A stretch of 64,000 nt of DNA, taken from Rhodoferax aquaticus. GTDB taxonomy: Bacteria; Pseudomonadota; Gammaproteobacteria; Burkholderiales; Burkholderiaceae_C. The position numbers and the translations under genes were made by a program. Positions 17,721 through 29,285 of the stretch are shown here, one piece after another. The notes beneath the pieces were generated by a model. That model did not search any database, was not told the origin of the DNA, and saw only the letters and a program-made list of their open reading frames with translations. The DNA is taken from contig NZ_CP036282.1 in the NCBI RefSeq assembly GCF_006974105.1, forward strand, positions 4,464,001 through 4,528,000, in the 5' to 3' direction. Numbering within the stretch: the stretch's first letter is position 1; every line of letters begins with the position of its first letter.

Positions 17721-19436
17721 ATGCAAGACACCACGTTTGACTACATCATTGTGGGCGCTGGCACAGCGGGCTGCCTGCTGGCCAACCGCTTAAGCGCTGA
17801 CGCATCGAAGCGCGTGCTGCTCATCGAGGCGGGCCGCAAGGACGACTACCACTGGATTCACATTCCGGTGGGCTACCTGCATTGCATTGGCAACCCACGC
17901 ACCGATTGGTTGTTCAACACAGCCGCTGAACCGGGGCTCAACGGGCGCGCGCTGCGCTATCCGCGTGGCAAAACGCTGGGTGGTTGCAGCAGCATTAACG
18001 GCATGATTTACATGCGCGGCCAAGCCCGCGACTACGACCAGTGGGCCCAACTGGTAGGCGACCCCAGCTGGGGCTGGGCCAGCAGCCTGCCCTACTTCAA
18101 GCTCCACGAAGACCATTACAAGGGTGCCAATGCGCACCACGGCGCACGCACCACGCCATCCGAGGTACTGACCGCCGATACCACCCAGTACGGGCATGTG
18201 CTGCGCCACCACCAAGCGGGTGGTGAGTGGCGCGTTGAAAAACAAAGACTGCGCTGGGATGTGCTTGACGCTTTCGCGCAAGCGGCGGTGCAAGCGGGCA
18301 TTCCCGCGACCGACGACTTCAACCGGGGCGACAACGAGGGCGTAGGCTACTTTGAAGTGAACCAAAAAGCGGGCTGGCGCTGGAACACCGCCAAAGCGTT
18401 TTTGCGCCCCACCTGTTATGCCCGCCCCAACTTTGAACTGTGGACCAGCGCCCAAGTCTCCAAGCTGTTGACGGCCCCCAACACCACCGACGCCGCTGCA
18501 CCCTTGCGCTGCACCGGTGTGGAGGTGTGGGACGGCAGCACCATGGTGCAGGCCCATGCGCGCCTAGAGGTCATTGTGTGCGCAGGTGCCATTGGCTCGC
18601 CCCAGTTGCTGCAGCTCTCGGGCATTGGGCCTGCAGACCTGTTGCAAGCCAAGGGCGTTGCGGTGCAGCATGCGTTGGAAGGTGTGGGCAGCAACTTGCA
18701 AGACCATTTGCAGATTCGCGCCGTGTTCAAGGTGAGCAACACCAGCACGCTCAATACACAGGCCAGCAGCTGGCTGGGCAAAGCGCGCATTGGCTTGGAG
18801 TATGCGTTCAAGCGCACCGGGCCTATGAGCATGGCACCTAGCCAGCTGGGCGCGTTCACCCGCAGCGACCCAGCGCAACCCTATGCGAACTTGGAGTACC
18901 ACGTGCAACCGCTCAGCTTGGACGCCTTTGGCGAGCCGCTGCACCGCTTTGACGCATTCACCGCCAGCGTGTGCAACCTGAACCCAACCAGCCGGGGCAC
19001 GGTGCACATCACCAGCCCGCAGTTTGGCGATGCGCCGCACATTGCACCGAACTACCTGAGCACCGATACAGACCGCCAAGTTGCCGCAGACTCCTTGCGC
19101 CTGACCCGGCGCATCGTAGAGCAGCCCGCCTTGCAGAAGTACCAGCCGCAAGAGTACAAACCGGGCGTGCAGTTCCAGACGGACGCAGAGCTTGCCAAGC
19201 TTGCCGGCGACATTGCCACCACCATTTTTCACCCCGTGGGCACTTGCAAAATGGGCGGAACGAGCGATGCGATGGCGGTGGTAGATGCACGCCTCAAGGT
19301 GCATGGGGTGGCGGGCTTGCGCGTGGTTGACGCCAGCGTGATGCCCAGCATCACCAGCGGCAACACCAACTCGCCCACGCTCATGATTGCGGAGAAAGCG
19401 GCGCAGTGGATTACGCACGCGCATCTTGCGTCATGA
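17721..19436 (+). CDS. GMC-family FAD oxidoreductase (choline dehydrogenase-like)
   Basis: A 571-residue flavoprotein. It has the N-terminal FAD motif [34 protein letters not shown] (GMC signature 1), [16 protein letters not shown] (signature 2), HPVGTCKMG with the catalytic His, and the C-terminal [29 protein letters not shown] enzymes oxidise alcohols; this subgroup includes choline, polyethylene glycol and long-chain alcohol dehydrogenases, and the substrate here is unknown. It lies 28 bp after the antiporter-like gene. With alkB in the same window a role in alcohol oxidation is possible but speculative. Confidence 0.9.
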   Translation: MQDTTFDYIIVGAGTAGCLLANRLSADASKRVLLIEAGRKDDYHWIHIPVGYLHCIGNPRTDWLFNTAAEPGLNGRALRYPRGKTLGGCSSINGMIYMRGQARDYDQWAQLVGDPSWGWASSLPYFKLHEDHYKGANAHHGARTTPSEVLTADTTQYGHVLRHHQAGGEWRVEKQRLRWDVLDAFAQAAVQAGIPATDDFNRGDNEGVGYFEVNQKAGWRWNTAKAFLRPTCYARPNFELWTSAQVSKLLTAPNTTDAAAPLRCTGVEVWDGSTMVQAHARLEVIVCAGAIGSPQLLQLSGIGPADLLQAKGVAVQHALEGVGSNLQDHLQIRAVFKVSNTSTLNTQASSWLGKARIGLEYAFKRTGPMSMAPSQLGAFTRSDPAQPYANLEYHVQPLSLDAFGEPLHRFDAFTASVCNLNPTSRGTVHITSPQFGDAPHIAPNYLSTDTDRQVAADSLRLTRRIVEQPALQKYQPQEYKPGVQFQTDAELAKLAGDIATTIFHPVGTCKMGGTSDAMAVVDARLKVHGVAGLRVVDASVMPSITSGNTNSPTLMIAEKAAQWITHAHLAS

Positions 19437-19453
19437 AGGGTAAGTCCTAATGT
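19426..19453 (+). promoter_or_regulatory. Sigma-70-like promoter for a candidate small RNA
   Basis: TTGCGT (19426-19431) and TAATGT (19448-19453) are 16 bp apart, at the very end of the GMC gene. The predicted start falls at the beginning of the GTCTGCAGTT stem. Confidence 0.4.
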
Positions 19454-19625
19454 GTCTGCAGTTACCGAAGAGGTACATTAATCCTATGGATGCGGCGGCA
19501 ACTGCAGACGATTGAACAAGCTGAACCGACACGAAGTGACGCCGAGGAGACGGCTAACAACAAATTACAATCACTGCACCTAGAGATGCAGATTCAAAAG
19601 CACTGGCTGGTCCAGTGCTTTTTTT
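19454..19625 (+). ncRNA. Candidate ~170-nt structured RNA with its own terminator
   Basis: The region between the GMC gene and the TSUP gene has a perfect 10-bp inverted repeat GTCTGCAGTT (19454-19463) and AACTGCAGAC (19500-19509) right after a promoter-like pair, and ends in a strong terminator at 19597-19625. I could not match it to 6S, SRP, tmRNA or a riboswitch. A 63-codon open frame here runs through the terminator and is not credible. Confidence 0.45.
19597..19625 (+). terminator. Rho-independent terminator
   Basis: Perfect 10-bp stem AAAGCACTGG/CCAGTGCTTT with a 5-nt loop, then a run of seven T. It ends the candidate RNA or the GMC transcript. Confidence 0.85.
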
Positions 19626-19713
19626 ATGGGCAAATCAGCCCGCATCGCCCATTCATATTGCGCATAACGCTACGTTATTGATAGCACACTGCGCTTGCTA
19701 GACAAGGTTTCCT

Positions 19714-20472
19714 ATGGAACTCGTTGTAATGTCGCTAGCCTCCATGTTGGCAGGCTTTGTAGATTCCATAGTGGGCGGCGGCGGCTTGATTCTGGTGCCG
19801 GCCTTGTTTGCCGTCTTTCCCACGACCCACCCTGCCACACTCTTGGGCACCAACAAAGGCGCGTCCGTCTGGGGTACCGCCATGGCCACCGTGCAGTACA
19901 GCCGGCGGGTGCAACTACCGTGGGCGGCTTTGCTGCCTGCAGCCCTTGCGGCCTTCATGGCGTCCCTTGCTGGGGCCTGGTTGGTGACCGTGGTGTCGCC
20001 AGAATTCTTACGCAAGCTCCTCCCACTGATTTTGGTAGGCGTATTGGCTTACACGCTGCTCAAAAAAGACTTGGGGCGCACCCATGCGCCGCGCTTTAGC
20101 GGCAGACGTGAGCTGCTGATGGCCTGCGTGGTGGGCACCAGCATTGGGTTTTACGATGGTTTTTTTGGACCCGGCACGGGCAGCTTCTTTGTGTTTTTGC
20201 TAGTGCGTTGGATGGGCTATGACTTCTTGCACGCCTCGGGCGGTGCCAAGCTACTCAACACGGCTAGCAACTTGGCCGCTATTGTTCTGTTTAGCCTCAA
20301 GGGCTATATCTGGTGGCATTTTGTACTTGCGATGGGGATTGCCAATTTGCTTGGCAGCTTGGCGGGTACGCACTTGGCCTTGAAGCACGGCACGGGCTTT
20401 GTGCGGGCTGTGTTCATTACGGTCGTTTCGGCCTTGATTGTCAAAACCAGCTACGACGCATTCTTGCGCTAG
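19714..20472 (+). CDS. TSUP-family (TauE/SafE) anion exporter
   Basis: A 252-residue membrane protein with about eight helices. It has the two family repeats: AGFVDSIVGGGGLILVPAL near the N-terminus and GFYDGFFGPGTGSFFVFLLV in the second half, plus ASGGAKLLNTASNLAA. TSUP proteins export sulfite, sulfoacetate or other sulfur-containing or organic anions. No sulfur genes are adjacent, so the substrate is open. It is convergent with mrdA across 16 bp. Confidence 0.9.
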   Translation: MELVVMSLASMLAGFVDSIVGGGGLILVPALFAVFPTTHPATLLGTNKGASVWGTAMATVQYSRRVQLPWAALLPAALAAFMASLAGAWLVTVVSPEFLRKLLPLILVGVLAYTLLKKDLGRTHAPRFSGRRELLMACVVGTSIGFYDGFFGPGTGSFFVFLLVRWMGYDFLHASGGAKLLNTASNLAAIVLFSLKGYIWWHFVLAMGIANLLGSLAGTHLALKHGTGFVRAVFITVVSALIVKTSYDAFLR

Positions 20473-20488
20473 GGGAGCTCAGAGTGCC

Positions 20489-22444
20489 TTAGCGAGCAAT
20501 CGGTGGCGGTGGCCACGGCAATTCTGCTGCCACGCGTGGCGTGCCGGTTGGCACCGTAGCCAAGCCTTTGCTGACAGCTGCGAGGTCTTCTTCGCTGGGG
20601 TACTGTCCTAGCAACCAATAGTCAAAAGCGCGCCTCGCAATCGGCGCAGCCGAAGCAGAACCAAAACCCGCGTTTTCCACAATCACCGCCAAGGCGATCT
20701 TGGGATCTTCGGCGGGTGCAAAGGCGACATACAGCGAATGGTCCCGCTGACGCTCTTCCATCTTGGCGGCGTTGTACTTTTCTTTTTGACTCAGGCCCAC
20801 CGCCTGTGCAGTACCCGTTTTGCCGCCGCTGGTGTAGCCCGCCCCGGCAAACACCTTGGCCGAGGTACCGGCTAAGGTGACGCCCACCATGGCTTTGCGA
20901 ATGATCGCGATGTTTTCAGGTTTGAACCCGAGATCCACCGGGGGCTCGTTCGCCACGGGCACACGCACACGGGTGGATACATCTTGCGTGGCGACGACCA
21001 ATTGCGGTTTGTGCTTCACGCCGTTGTTGGCCAAGGTCGCCGTGGCTTGCGCCAACTGCAACATGGTGAAGCTGTTGTAGCCCTGTCCAATACCTAAGGA
21101 AATGGTTTCCCCTGCATACCACTTTTGCTGGTCTGGGCGCTTGTAGTACTTGCGCTTCCAGGCTTCGCTGGGCAAAACCCCACGCACCTCGCCCTGAATG
21201 TCGATGCCCGTCAACTGCCCAAACCCTAAGGGGGCCATGAAGTCATGCATGGCGTCCACGCCCATCTCGTTGGCCAACGAGTAGTAGTAGGCATTGCTGG
21301 ACTCTACGATGGAGCGGTGCATGTCCATGGGGCCACCACGCTCATTCTCCGGACTACCGAAACGGTGACCCCCAAACATGTAAAAGCCAGGGTCGTTGAT
21401 GATGGTGGTGGCTGCGCGTGTGCCGGTCTCCAACGCGGCAAGACCCATAAACGGTTTGTAGGTAGACCCGGGGGGATAGGTCCCGCGCGAGGCCCGGTTG
21501 AGCAAGGGCTTGTCTGGTGACTCATTCAAGGACTGCCAGTTTTCCTGGTCAATGCCTTCGACAAATAAGTTGGAGTCAAACGTGGGCTTGCTCACAAAAG
21601 CCAGCACCTCGCCAGTTTTTGGATCTATAGCGACCAAGGCACCGCGACGCTCACCAAACATGTCTTCGATGAGCTTTTGCAGTTTGATGTCGATGGACAA
21701 AATAACCACATTGCCCGGTGAAGCTGGGTTGCTTGCGAGCTTGCGCACGGCGCGCCCCCCTGCAGAGGTTTCGATCTGCTCGACCCCGGTGGTTCCATGC
21801 AGGGTGCTTTCGTAGCTTTGCTCTACCCCTAGCTTGCCTATGTACTCGGTGCCTCGGTAATTGGCTTGGTCATCGTTGTCTTCAATCTTGGCTTTCTCGG
21901 CTTGGTTGATGCGCCCGATGTAACCCACCACATGGCTGGCCAGCTCTCCATAGGGGTAGTTGCGAAACAAGCGTGCCTTGATTTCCACCCCAGGAAAGCG
22001 AAACCGCTGCGCCGCAAACCGCGCGACCTCTGTCTCGGTCAGGCGGCTGCGCACGGGCAATGATTCAAAGCTTTTGGACTCGTCCATCAGCTTCTTAAAT
22101 CGCCGCCGATCGCGAGGTGTAATGTCCACCACCTTGGCGAGATCGTCCAAGGTTTGCTCCACGTTAATGCTTTTTGAGGGCGTGAGTTCTAAGGTGTAAG
22201 CAGAATAGTTAGTGGCCAACACAACGCCGTTGCGGTCCAAAATCAGGCCACGGTTAGGCACGATAGGCACGATCGACGTGCGGTTGCTTTCCGCTTGGGC
22301 ACGCAAGTCATCATGACGCCAAATTTGCAAGTACACCAAGCGAACGGCCAGCAGCAAGAAACAGCTGATCACCACCAAGCTCATCACAAACACGCGCAAT
22401 CTGAACCGCGCGAGGTCAATCTCTACGTTGCGCAGCTCGGTCAT
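20489..22444 (-). CDS. mrdA: Penicillin-binding protein 2 (peptidoglycan transpeptidase)
   Basis: A 651-residue class B PBP that cross-links peptidoglycan during side-wall elongation. It has one N-terminal membrane segment (LRVFVMSLVVISCFLLLAV), the dimerisation domain with RGLILDRNG, and the transpeptidase domain with SxxK (PGSTYKPF), SSNAYYYSLA and KTGT (SGGKTGTAQA). It is the fourth gene of mreB-mreC-mreD-mrdA, with 79 bp after mreD. The usual next gene, rodA, is absent here; the next gene is convergent. Confidence 0.96.
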   Translation of the reverse strand: MTELRNVEIDLARFRLRVFVMSLVVISCFLLLAVRLVYLQIWRHDDLRAQAESNRTSIVPIVPNRGLILDRNGVVLATNYSAYTLELTPSKSINVEQTLDDLAKVVDITPRDRRRFKKLMDESKSFESLPVRSRLTETEVARFAAQRFRFPGVEIKARLFRNYPYGELASHVVGYIGRINQAEKAKIEDNDDQANYRGTEYIGKLGVEQSYESTLHGTTGVEQIETSAGGRAVRKLASNPASPGNVVILSIDIKLQKLIEDMFGERRGALVAIDPKTGEVLAFVSKPTFDSNLFVEGIDQENWQSLNESPDKPLLNRASRGTYPPGSTYKPFMGLAALETGTRAATTIINDPGFYMFGGHRFGSPENERGGPMDMHRSIVESSNAYYYSLANEMGVDAMHDFMAPLGFGQLTGIDIQGEVRGVLPSEAWKRKYYKRPDQQKWYAGETISLGIGQGYNSFTMLQLAQATATLANNGVKHKPQLVVATQDVSTRVRVPVANEPPVDLGFKPENIAIIRKAMVGVTLAGTSAKVFAGAGYTSGGKTGTAQAVGLSQKEKYNAAKMEERQRDHSLYVAFAPAEDPKIALAVIVENAGFGSASAAPIARRAFDYWLLGQYPSEEDLAAVSKGLATVPTGTPRVAAELPWPPPPIAR

Positions 22445-22523
22445 CGACGGCCCCGCAAAACCATTGGCACCGCAACAGCGGGGCTAACAACGCACACAAA
22501 CAAGGGCAGCACGCGCACCATGG

Positions 22524-23054
22524 TCACAAGGGACGGTTGGCGTCTGGGTCAGGGGCACGGCGTTGCGGCGCTAACAAGATAACGCTGGCAACGGGCCACA
22601 GCACTGCTTCAATCAAAGGTGCCAAAAACATCCACATGCCAGGAAACGTACCACCACCTAACATGCGCAACACCAGCTGCACGAGATGGGCAAGAAAGAA
22701 CAAGGGCAGTATTTGCGCCGCCTGCGACGGCACAGAAAACCACAGCAAGCGCCGGTGGATCGTGATGGCAAGAAAACTCAACACGGTGTAGGACATCGCG
22801 TGTTGCCCCAACAGCCCGCCCTGGTGCGCATCGACCAACAAACCAAACACAAACGCTGCGCCAATGCTTACGCGCAAGGGTTGGTGTACGGTCCAAAACA
22901 CCAAGACGACCGCCAATAAGTCGGGACTCCATGGTGCGCGGCCCAAAGGTCCCATGTTCAGCAGCATGTTGAGCAACAAGGCCGCCACCAAGCTACCCCA
23001 CACAAACAAGGGATTCGCGGGCAGCAACAGCTGCTGGCCTTGGCGCATGATCAT
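22524..23054 (-). CDS. mreD: Rod-shape-determining protein MreD
   Basis: A 176-residue membrane protein with five or six hydrophobic segments, matching MreD in length and in the pattern PLFVWGSLVAALLLNML, then PDLLAVVLVFWTVHQP, GLLVDAHQGGLLGQHAM and the C-terminal VLWPVASVILLAPQ. MreD joins MreC and the RodA/PBP2 complex at the cytoplasmic membrane. It lies between mreC (34 bp) and mrdA in the operon. Confidence 0.92.
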   Translation of the reverse strand: MIMRQGQQLLLPANPLFVWGSLVAALLLNMLLNMGPLGRAPWSPDLLAVVLVFWTVHQPLRVSIGAAFVFGLLVDAHQGGLLGQHAMSYTVLSFLAITIHRRLLWFSVPSQAAQILPLFFLAHLVQLVLRMLGGGTFPGMWMFLAPLIEAVLWPVASVILLAPQRRAPDPDANRPL

Positions 23055-23088
23055 GTCAACACCTCCGGGCCCCTAACACATCGTTCAT

Positions 23089-24009
23089 TCATCGCACATC
23101 TCCACGTTTGGCACCGACCGTGGGCGCATCTGGAACGGGTCTGGGCGGAACCGCTGCAGCAATGGGATCTAACACCATCACATGGCCAGCACCGGCAACC
23201 AGTGCGAGTGGGACACAGTAAATGCGTGCAAACACAGCGTCGACACGGCGCTCTACCTTTTCAACACGGGCTACCGGCAGTCCTGGTGGGTACACACCAT
23301 CTACACCGCTGGTCGTTAACAGGTCACCCACCGCGACATCGGCGTTGGCGGCCATAAAGCGCAGCTCCATCGCATCCGCGTGGGTGGATGTATCACCGAA
23401 CGCTACGCCACGTGCGCCAGTGCGAACGTTGAGCACGGGTATGGCGTGGTCCCGGTCGGTCACCAGGGTCACTTCGCTCACAAAGGGATAAACCCGCGTC
23501 ACTTGACCAAGCACACCTAGCTCGTCCAAGACCGGGGAACCCAGCCCCACGTTATCGGCCATGCCCTTGTCGATCACCACCTTGCGGGTGTAAGGGTCTG
23601 CGGCGTCATAGATCACCTGCGCAGCTAAGGCCGGTGAGCTCAAGCGTTCACGTAAACCCAAAAGTTTGCGCAAGCGTTCGTTTTCAAGCAGCAAGGGCTC
23701 AACTTGATTGGCCCGTTGCGACTGCAGGTTGAGGCGCTTTCTCGCTTGGGCTTGCTCTTGTTGGGCCGTGGCCAGGCTGTCAAAGTAGTGGACACTGCCC
23801 TCCACCAAAGCAACGGGCTGCAGAGCCAACCACTGCACGGGGTAGAGCACAGTAGCCAGTACCTGACGCAAGGGTTGCATCATTTTGAAACGGGCATCAG
23901 CCACCATCAAAAACAGCGCCAAAGCGCTGAAGACGGCCAGCTTGGACAGGGCCGACGGGCCCTGGCGAAAGAAGGGAGGGGGATCTCTGTCCAGCGTACC
24001 TAATGGCAT
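23089..24009 (-). CDS. mreC: Rod-shape-determining protein MreC
   Basis: A 306-residue bitopic protein. A membrane segment (LAVFSALALFLMVADARF) is followed by a coiled coil (about residues 70-120, with AQQEQAQARKRLNLQSQRAN) and the paired beta domains of MreC, containing GSPVLDELGVLGQVTRV, TDRDHAIPVLN and GDLLTTSGVDGVYPPGLPVA. It activates PBP2. It is 24 bp from mreB and in the same operon. The proline-rich C-terminal tail is variable in the family. Confidence 0.95.
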   Translation of the reverse strand: MPLGTLDRDPPPFFRQGPSALSKLAVFSALALFLMVADARFKMMQPLRQVLATVLYPVQWLALQPVALVEGSVHYFDSLATAQQEQAQARKRLNLQSQRANQVEPLLLENERLRKLLGLRERLSSPALAAQVIYDAADPYTRKVVIDKGMADNVGLGSPVLDELGVLGQVTRVYPFVSEVTLVTDRDHAIPVLNVRTGARGVAFGDTSTHADAMELRFMAANADVAVGDLLTTSGVDGVYPPGLPVARVEKVERRVDAVFARIYCVPLALVAGAGHVMVLDPIAAAVPPRPVPDAPTVGAKRGDVR

Positions 24010-24033
24010 GGTACGGGCATCGCTGACGGGGGG

Positions 24034-25128
<1,095 letters not shown>

Positions 25129-25281
25129 TTATCGTTACAAAAAAATGGTAGTTCAGTGCGAAAGTCCGCGTTTTTACGGAACATGCACCAAAGGCAGGAT
25201 AATAACCGAACCCTGTGAATAACTCGCCCTGAAACGCCGTTTCGGAGGCGATTTTCCTTTGAATCACACTCTTTTTAGACC

Positions 25282-25581
25282 ATGTCACTGACATCCACCG
25301 ACATCGCCCGTATTGCCAATCTTGCGCGGCTTGAACTTCAGCCCGATGAGAGCCAAAAAATCTTGGGCCAAATGAATGATTTCTTCGACATTGTGGAGAA
25401 AATGCGCGCCGTGGACACCCAAGGCATCGAGCCTTTGGCCCACCCTGTCGCGGTGATCAACGACATCCAATTGCGCTTGCGCGACGACGTAGTGAGCGAA
25501 ACCAACCAACGCGAGGCCAACCAGCGCAGTGCACCTGCGGTCGAGCGCGGCCTGTTCTTGGTTCCCAAGGTCATTGAGTAA
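25282..25581 (+). CDS. gatC: Aspartyl/glutamyl-tRNA amidotransferase subunit C
   Basis: A 99-residue GatC. It has the start [43 protein letters not shown] and the C-terminal [12 protein letters not shown], all conserved. GatC stabilises GatA in the GatCAB complex that turns Glu-tRNA(Gln) and Asp-tRNA(Asn) into Gln- and Asn-tRNA. First gene of gatCAB, 15 bp before gatA. Confidence 0.95.
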   Translation: MSLTSTDIARIANLARLELQPDESQKILGQMNDFFDIVEKMRAVDTQGIEPLAHPVAVINDIQLRLRDDVVSETNQREANQRSAPAVERGLFLVPKVIE

Positions 25582-25596
25582 CCCATTTCCCATCCC

Positions 25597-27114
25597 ATGA
25601 CGTCACCTCTTTCTACCCTCGCCCCCCATGACCTCACGGTGCATGCACTGAGCACGGCGCTGGCTGCCCGCCAAATATCGGCCGTGGAACTGGCCCAACA
25701 CTTTCTGGACCGCAGCCACGCCCACGCCGATCTCGGCGCTTTTGTGGACTTCAACCACGAAGCCACGCTGGCCCAAGCCCGCGCTGCCGATGCACGCATT
25801 GCCGCTGGTCAAGCCCGCCCGCTAGACGGCGTGCCCATTGCGCACAAAGACATTTTTGTGACCCGCGACTTTGTTTCTACCGCAGGTTCGCGCATGCTCA
25901 AAGGCTACCAATCGCCTTTTGATGCCACCGTGGTCAACAAGCTGGCAGAGGCTGGTGCCGTGACCTTGGGCAAGCTCAATTGCGATGAATTTGCCATGGG
26001 CTCCAGCAACGAAAATTCCGCCCTCGTGCCCAGCGGCCACAGTAGCTGGGCGCCTGTGCGCAACCCGTGGGATACCCAACGCATTCCGGGCGGATCGTCT
26101 GGCGGCAGCGCTGCGGCAGTCGCTGCGCGGTTGGCGCCTGCTGCCACCGGCACCGATACCGGTGGCTCTATCCGCCAACCCGCCTCGTTTTGCGGCATCA
26201 CCGGCATCAAGCCCACCTACGGCCGCGCATCGCGCTACGGCATGGTGGCCTTTGCATCCAGCTTAGACCAAGCAGGCCCGATGGCACGCAGCGCCCAAGA
26301 CTGCGCCATGCTGCTAAGTGCCATGTGTGGTCCCGACCCAGACCGTGACTCCACCTCGCTAGACGTAGCGGCCGAAGACTTCACCCGCTCGCTGGATGAC
26401 TCGATTGAAGGTTTGCGCATTGGCGTGCCCCAAGAGTTTTTTGGCGAAGGCCTGTCCGACGATGTGCGCGCCAGTGTTGACGCCGCACTCAAGCAGTACG
26501 AAGCACTGGGCGCCAAGTTGGTGCCTATCAGCCTGCCGCGCACCGAGCTGTCCATCCCGGTGTACTACATCATTGCGCCCGCTGAAGCATCGAGCAACTT
26601 GAGCCGTTTTGACGGTGTGAAGTTTGGACACCGTGCGGCCCAACATGGCGACTTGGCCGACATGTACAAGAAGACGCGCGCAGAAGCCTTTGGCGATGAA
26701 GTCAAGCGCCGCATCATGATTGGCACCTACGTGCTGAGCCACGGCTACTACGACGCGTACTACCTCCAAGCCCAAAAAATCCGCCGCATGATTGCCGACG
26801 ACTTCCAAAACGCCTTCAAGTCCTGCGACCTGATTGCAGGCCCCGTGGCGCCTACCGTGGCTTGGAAATTGGGTGAAAAATCTAACGACCCCGTGGCCAA
26901 CTACTTGGCCGACATCTTCACCTTGCCAGGCTCCTTGGCGGGCTTGCCCGGCATGAGCATTCCGGTGGGCTTTGCCGCGAATGCCGCTGACAAAGGCCTG
27001 CCCATTGGCATGCAACTGTTGGGCAATTACTGCCAAGAGGCCCGTCTGCTCAACGCAGCCCACCGCTTTCAACAAGCCACCGATTACCACCTGGCCAAGC
27101 CTGCAGGATTCTGA
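25597..27114 (+). CDS. gatA: Aspartyl/glutamyl-tRNA amidotransferase subunit A
   Basis: A 505-residue amidase-signature enzyme that releases ammonia from glutamine for the transamidation. The Ser-cis-Ser-Lys triad is visible: Lys in [10 protein letters not shown], the Ser pair in [15 protein letters not shown] and [36 protein letters not shown] is a fully conserved block. It ends 2 bp before gatB. Confidence 0.98.
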   Translation: MTSPLSTLAPHDLTVHALSTALAARQISAVELAQHFLDRSHAHADLGAFVDFNHEATLAQARAADARIAAGQARPLDGVPIAHKDIFVTRDFVSTAGSRMLKGYQSPFDATVVNKLAEAGAVTLGKLNCDEFAMGSSNENSALVPSGHSSWAPVRNPWDTQRIPGGSSGGSAAAVAARLAPAATGTDTGGSIRQPASFCGITGIKPTYGRASRYGMVAFASSLDQAGPMARSAQDCAMLLSAMCGPDPDRDSTSLDVAAEDFTRSLDDSIEGLRIGVPQEFFGEGLSDDVRASVDAALKQYEALGAKLVPISLPRTELSIPVYYIIAPAEASSNLSRFDGVKFGHRAAQHGDLADMYKKTRAEAFGDEVKRRIMIGTYVLSHGYYDAYYLQAQKIRRMIADDFQNAFKSCDLIAGPVAPTVAWKLGEKSNDPVANYLADIFTLPGSLAGLPGMSIPVGFAANAADKGLPIGMQLLGNYCQEARLLNAAHRFQQATDYHLAKPAGF

Positions 27115-27116
27115 CT

Positions 27117-28643
27117 ATGAGTGAGACTGTGAACACATTCGAAGCACAACAAAAAGGCCGCCCCACCGGCCCGCTGGTGCATGGCTACGAAGTCATTATT
27201 GGCTTTGAAACCCACGCCCAGCTCTCGACCCAGTCGAAGATTTTTTCGCGCGCCAGCACCGCGTTTGGTGCCGAACCCAACACCCAAGCCTGCGCCGTGG
27301 ACCTGGCCTTGCCCGGCACGCTGCCGGTGATGAACAAGGGCGCGGTAGAGCGTGCCATTCAGTTTGGCTTGGCCGTGGGCTCCCACATCGCGCCGCGCAG
27401 CATTTTTGCGCGCAAAAACTACTTCTACCCCGATCTGCCCAAGGGCTACCAAATCAGCCAGTTTGAAATTCCTGTGGTGCAAGGCGGCGCGGTGGAGTTC
27501 TTCTTGGGCGAAGAGAAAAAATCGGTACGTTTGGTGCGCGCCCACTTGGAAGAAGACGCAGGCAAGTCCTTGCATGAAGACTTTATTGGCCAGAGCGGCA
27601 TTGACTTGAACCGCGCGGGCACCCCACTGCTGGAAATCGTGACCGAGCCCGACATGCGCTCCAGCGCCGAGGCCGTGGCCTACGCCAAAGAGCTGCACAA
27701 GATCGTGACTTGGATTGGCATTTGCGATGGCAATATGCAAGAAGGCTCTTTCCGTTGCGACGCCAACGTGTCGGTGCGCAAACCCGGTAGCCCTTTAGGC
27801 ACGCGCCGCGAGATCAAGAACTTGAACAGCTTCAAGTTCATGCAGCAAGCGATTGACTATGAGGTGCGCTGGCAAATCGAGCAAATTGAAGATGGCCGCG
27901 CCATTGAACAAGCCACGGTGCTGTTCAACCCCGACACGGGCGAAACGCGTGCCATGCGCACCAAAGAGGATGCCGCAGACTACCGTTACTTCCCTGATCC
28001 AGACTTGCCGCCGCTATGCATTTCGAAGCAGTGGATCTATACGGTACGGGCGCAAATGGCCGAATTGCCCCGCGTGATGGCCTCGCGCTTCGTAGCAGAC
28101 TACGGGTTGAGCGAGTACGACGCTACCCAACTCACCCAAGGCCAAGCTTTGGCCAAATACTTTGAAGTAGCAACACAGATTAGCGGACAAGCAAAGCTGG
28201 CCGCAAACTGGGTGCTAGGTGAAGTCTCGGCATTCATCAACAAGCAGGCAATTGCCATTGATGATGTAGAGGTTCCAAACCCGGTTGCTGTTGGTGAATT
28301 GATCAAACGCATCGCAAGTGGGGAAATCAATGGCGGAGGAGCAAGAACCGCCTTTCAAGCCTTGTGCGAGAGATCGCACAAGGAAATTGCAGATCTAGCT
28401 GCATATATCGAAATGATCGACAAGATCATCCAAGATAAGGATCTCAAGCAGATGAACGACACCGGTGCGCTAGAAGCCATCGTGGACGAAGTCATCGCAG
28501 CCAACGCAAAGAACGTGGCGGAGTTCAAGGCGGGCAACGAGAAGGCGCTTAACGCGCTCGTGGGTCAGATCATGAAGGCCAGCAAGGGCAAGGCCAATCC
28601 GCAACAAGTCAACGACTTGCTGCGCGCCAAACTGGCTATTTAG
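27117..28643 (+). CDS. gatB: Aspartyl/glutamyl-tRNA amidotransferase subunit B
   Basis: A 508-residue GatB, the kinase subunit that activates the misacylated tRNA. It has [67 protein letters not shown] and the C-terminal YqeY-like tail ([17 protein letters not shown]). About 20 extra N-terminal residues precede the conserved start. The stretch about 28140-28490, coding for the helical and tail domains, is less GC-rich than the flanks. The stop overlaps the stop of the convergent DUF4124 gene by 8 bp. Confidence 0.97.
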   Translation: MSETVNTFEAQQKGRPTGPLVHGYEVIIGFETHAQLSTQSKIFSRASTAFGAEPNTQACAVDLALPGTLPVMNKGAVERAIQFGLAVGSHIAPRSIFARKNYFYPDLPKGYQISQFEIPVVQGGAVEFFLGEEKKSVRLVRAHLEEDAGKSLHEDFIGQSGIDLNRAGTPLLEIVTEPDMRSSAEAVAYAKELHKIVTWIGICDGNMQEGSFRCDANVSVRKPGSPLGTRREIKNLNSFKFMQQAIDYEVRWQIEQIEDGRAIEQATVLFNPDTGETRAMRTKEDAADYRYFPDPDLPPLCISKQWIYTVRAQMAELPRVMASRFVADYGLSEYDATQLTQGQALAKYFEVATQISGQAKLAANWVLGEVSAFINKQAIAIDDVEVPNPVAVGELIKRIASGEINGGGARTAFQALCERSHKEIADLAAYIEMIDKIIQDKDLKQMNDTGALEAIVDEVIAANAKNVAEFKAGNEKALNALVGQIMKASKGKANPQQVNDLLRAKLAI

Positions 28644-29277
28644 ACACCGTCAACCAAAGCCGGCGCAGCCGAATCAGTTCGTCATCAAAGCGAACGTTCA
28701 CGCGCCGCGCTTCGGCTTCTTGGTCGCTGATAAAGCGCTTTTGCACGGCTTGGCTGTTGTTGTTCTCTTCCACCTGCCTGCGCAAATAGGCAGGGGCCTT
28801 GCTCGGGTCTTTCTTGTAGAAATCCATCTGCTGGTCAATCGCCACACGCTGGCGAGCGAGCTCATCGAGGCGGTTGGTAGCGGCACTGGTGACAACCGCA
28901 ATTTGCTTCAGGGCTTCGGCGCGCTCTTGGTCGTGCACAGCGCGGTCAGGGTAGCGAATCAGCAGCGCTTTGTCGCGGCGCTTGTCTTCTGCAATGCGCA
29001 ACTGTTCATCAGCGGCCTGCTTGTCTTTTTTGTCCTGCTCTATGCGCTCCAGCGCGGTTAAGGTTGGCCCCACTTTGGCCTTCACGGTACCGCTGGGGTT
29101 CAGGATTTTTTGCTCGCGGTCAATACACTCAGGAATGGGTCTATCCGCAGTGAGCTTGCGGCCTTTGGCGTCAATGCAGGTGTAAACACCCGGCTCTGGT
29201 AGCGTTTGCGCCAGTGCGTTCCCCGCCACACACCCAACGCTTGCCGCTACAAAAACCCATCCCGCTGCTCGTTTCAT
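28636..29277 (-). CDS. Exported DUF4124-like protein with long helical tail
   Basis: A 213-residue protein with a Sec signal peptide ([20 protein letters not shown]). It is followed by a short DUF4124-like domain ([25 protein letters not shown]), then about 130 charged residues predicted to be coiled coil ([19 protein letters not shown] and onward). DUF4124 proteins are common periplasmic proteins of unknown role in betaproteobacteria. It lies downstream of pyrE, 8 bp apart, and may be cotranscribed. Confidence 0.8.
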   Translation of the reverse strand: MKRAAGWVFVAASVGCVAGNALAQTLPEPGVYTCIDAKGRKLTADRPIPECIDREQKILNPSGTVKAKVGPTLTALERIEQDKKDKQAADEQLRIAEDKRRDKALLIRYPDRAVHDQERAEALKQIAVVTSAATNRLDELARQRVAIDQQMDFYKKDPSKAPAYLRRQVEENNNSQAVQKRFISDQEAEARRVNVRFDDELIRLRRLWLTVSK

Positions 29278-29285
29278 TCCATCCC

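Noticed and set aside
19490..19681. 63-codon plus-strand frame between the GMC and TSUP genes
   Set aside because: It reads straight through the rho-independent terminator and lacks a ribosome-binding site.
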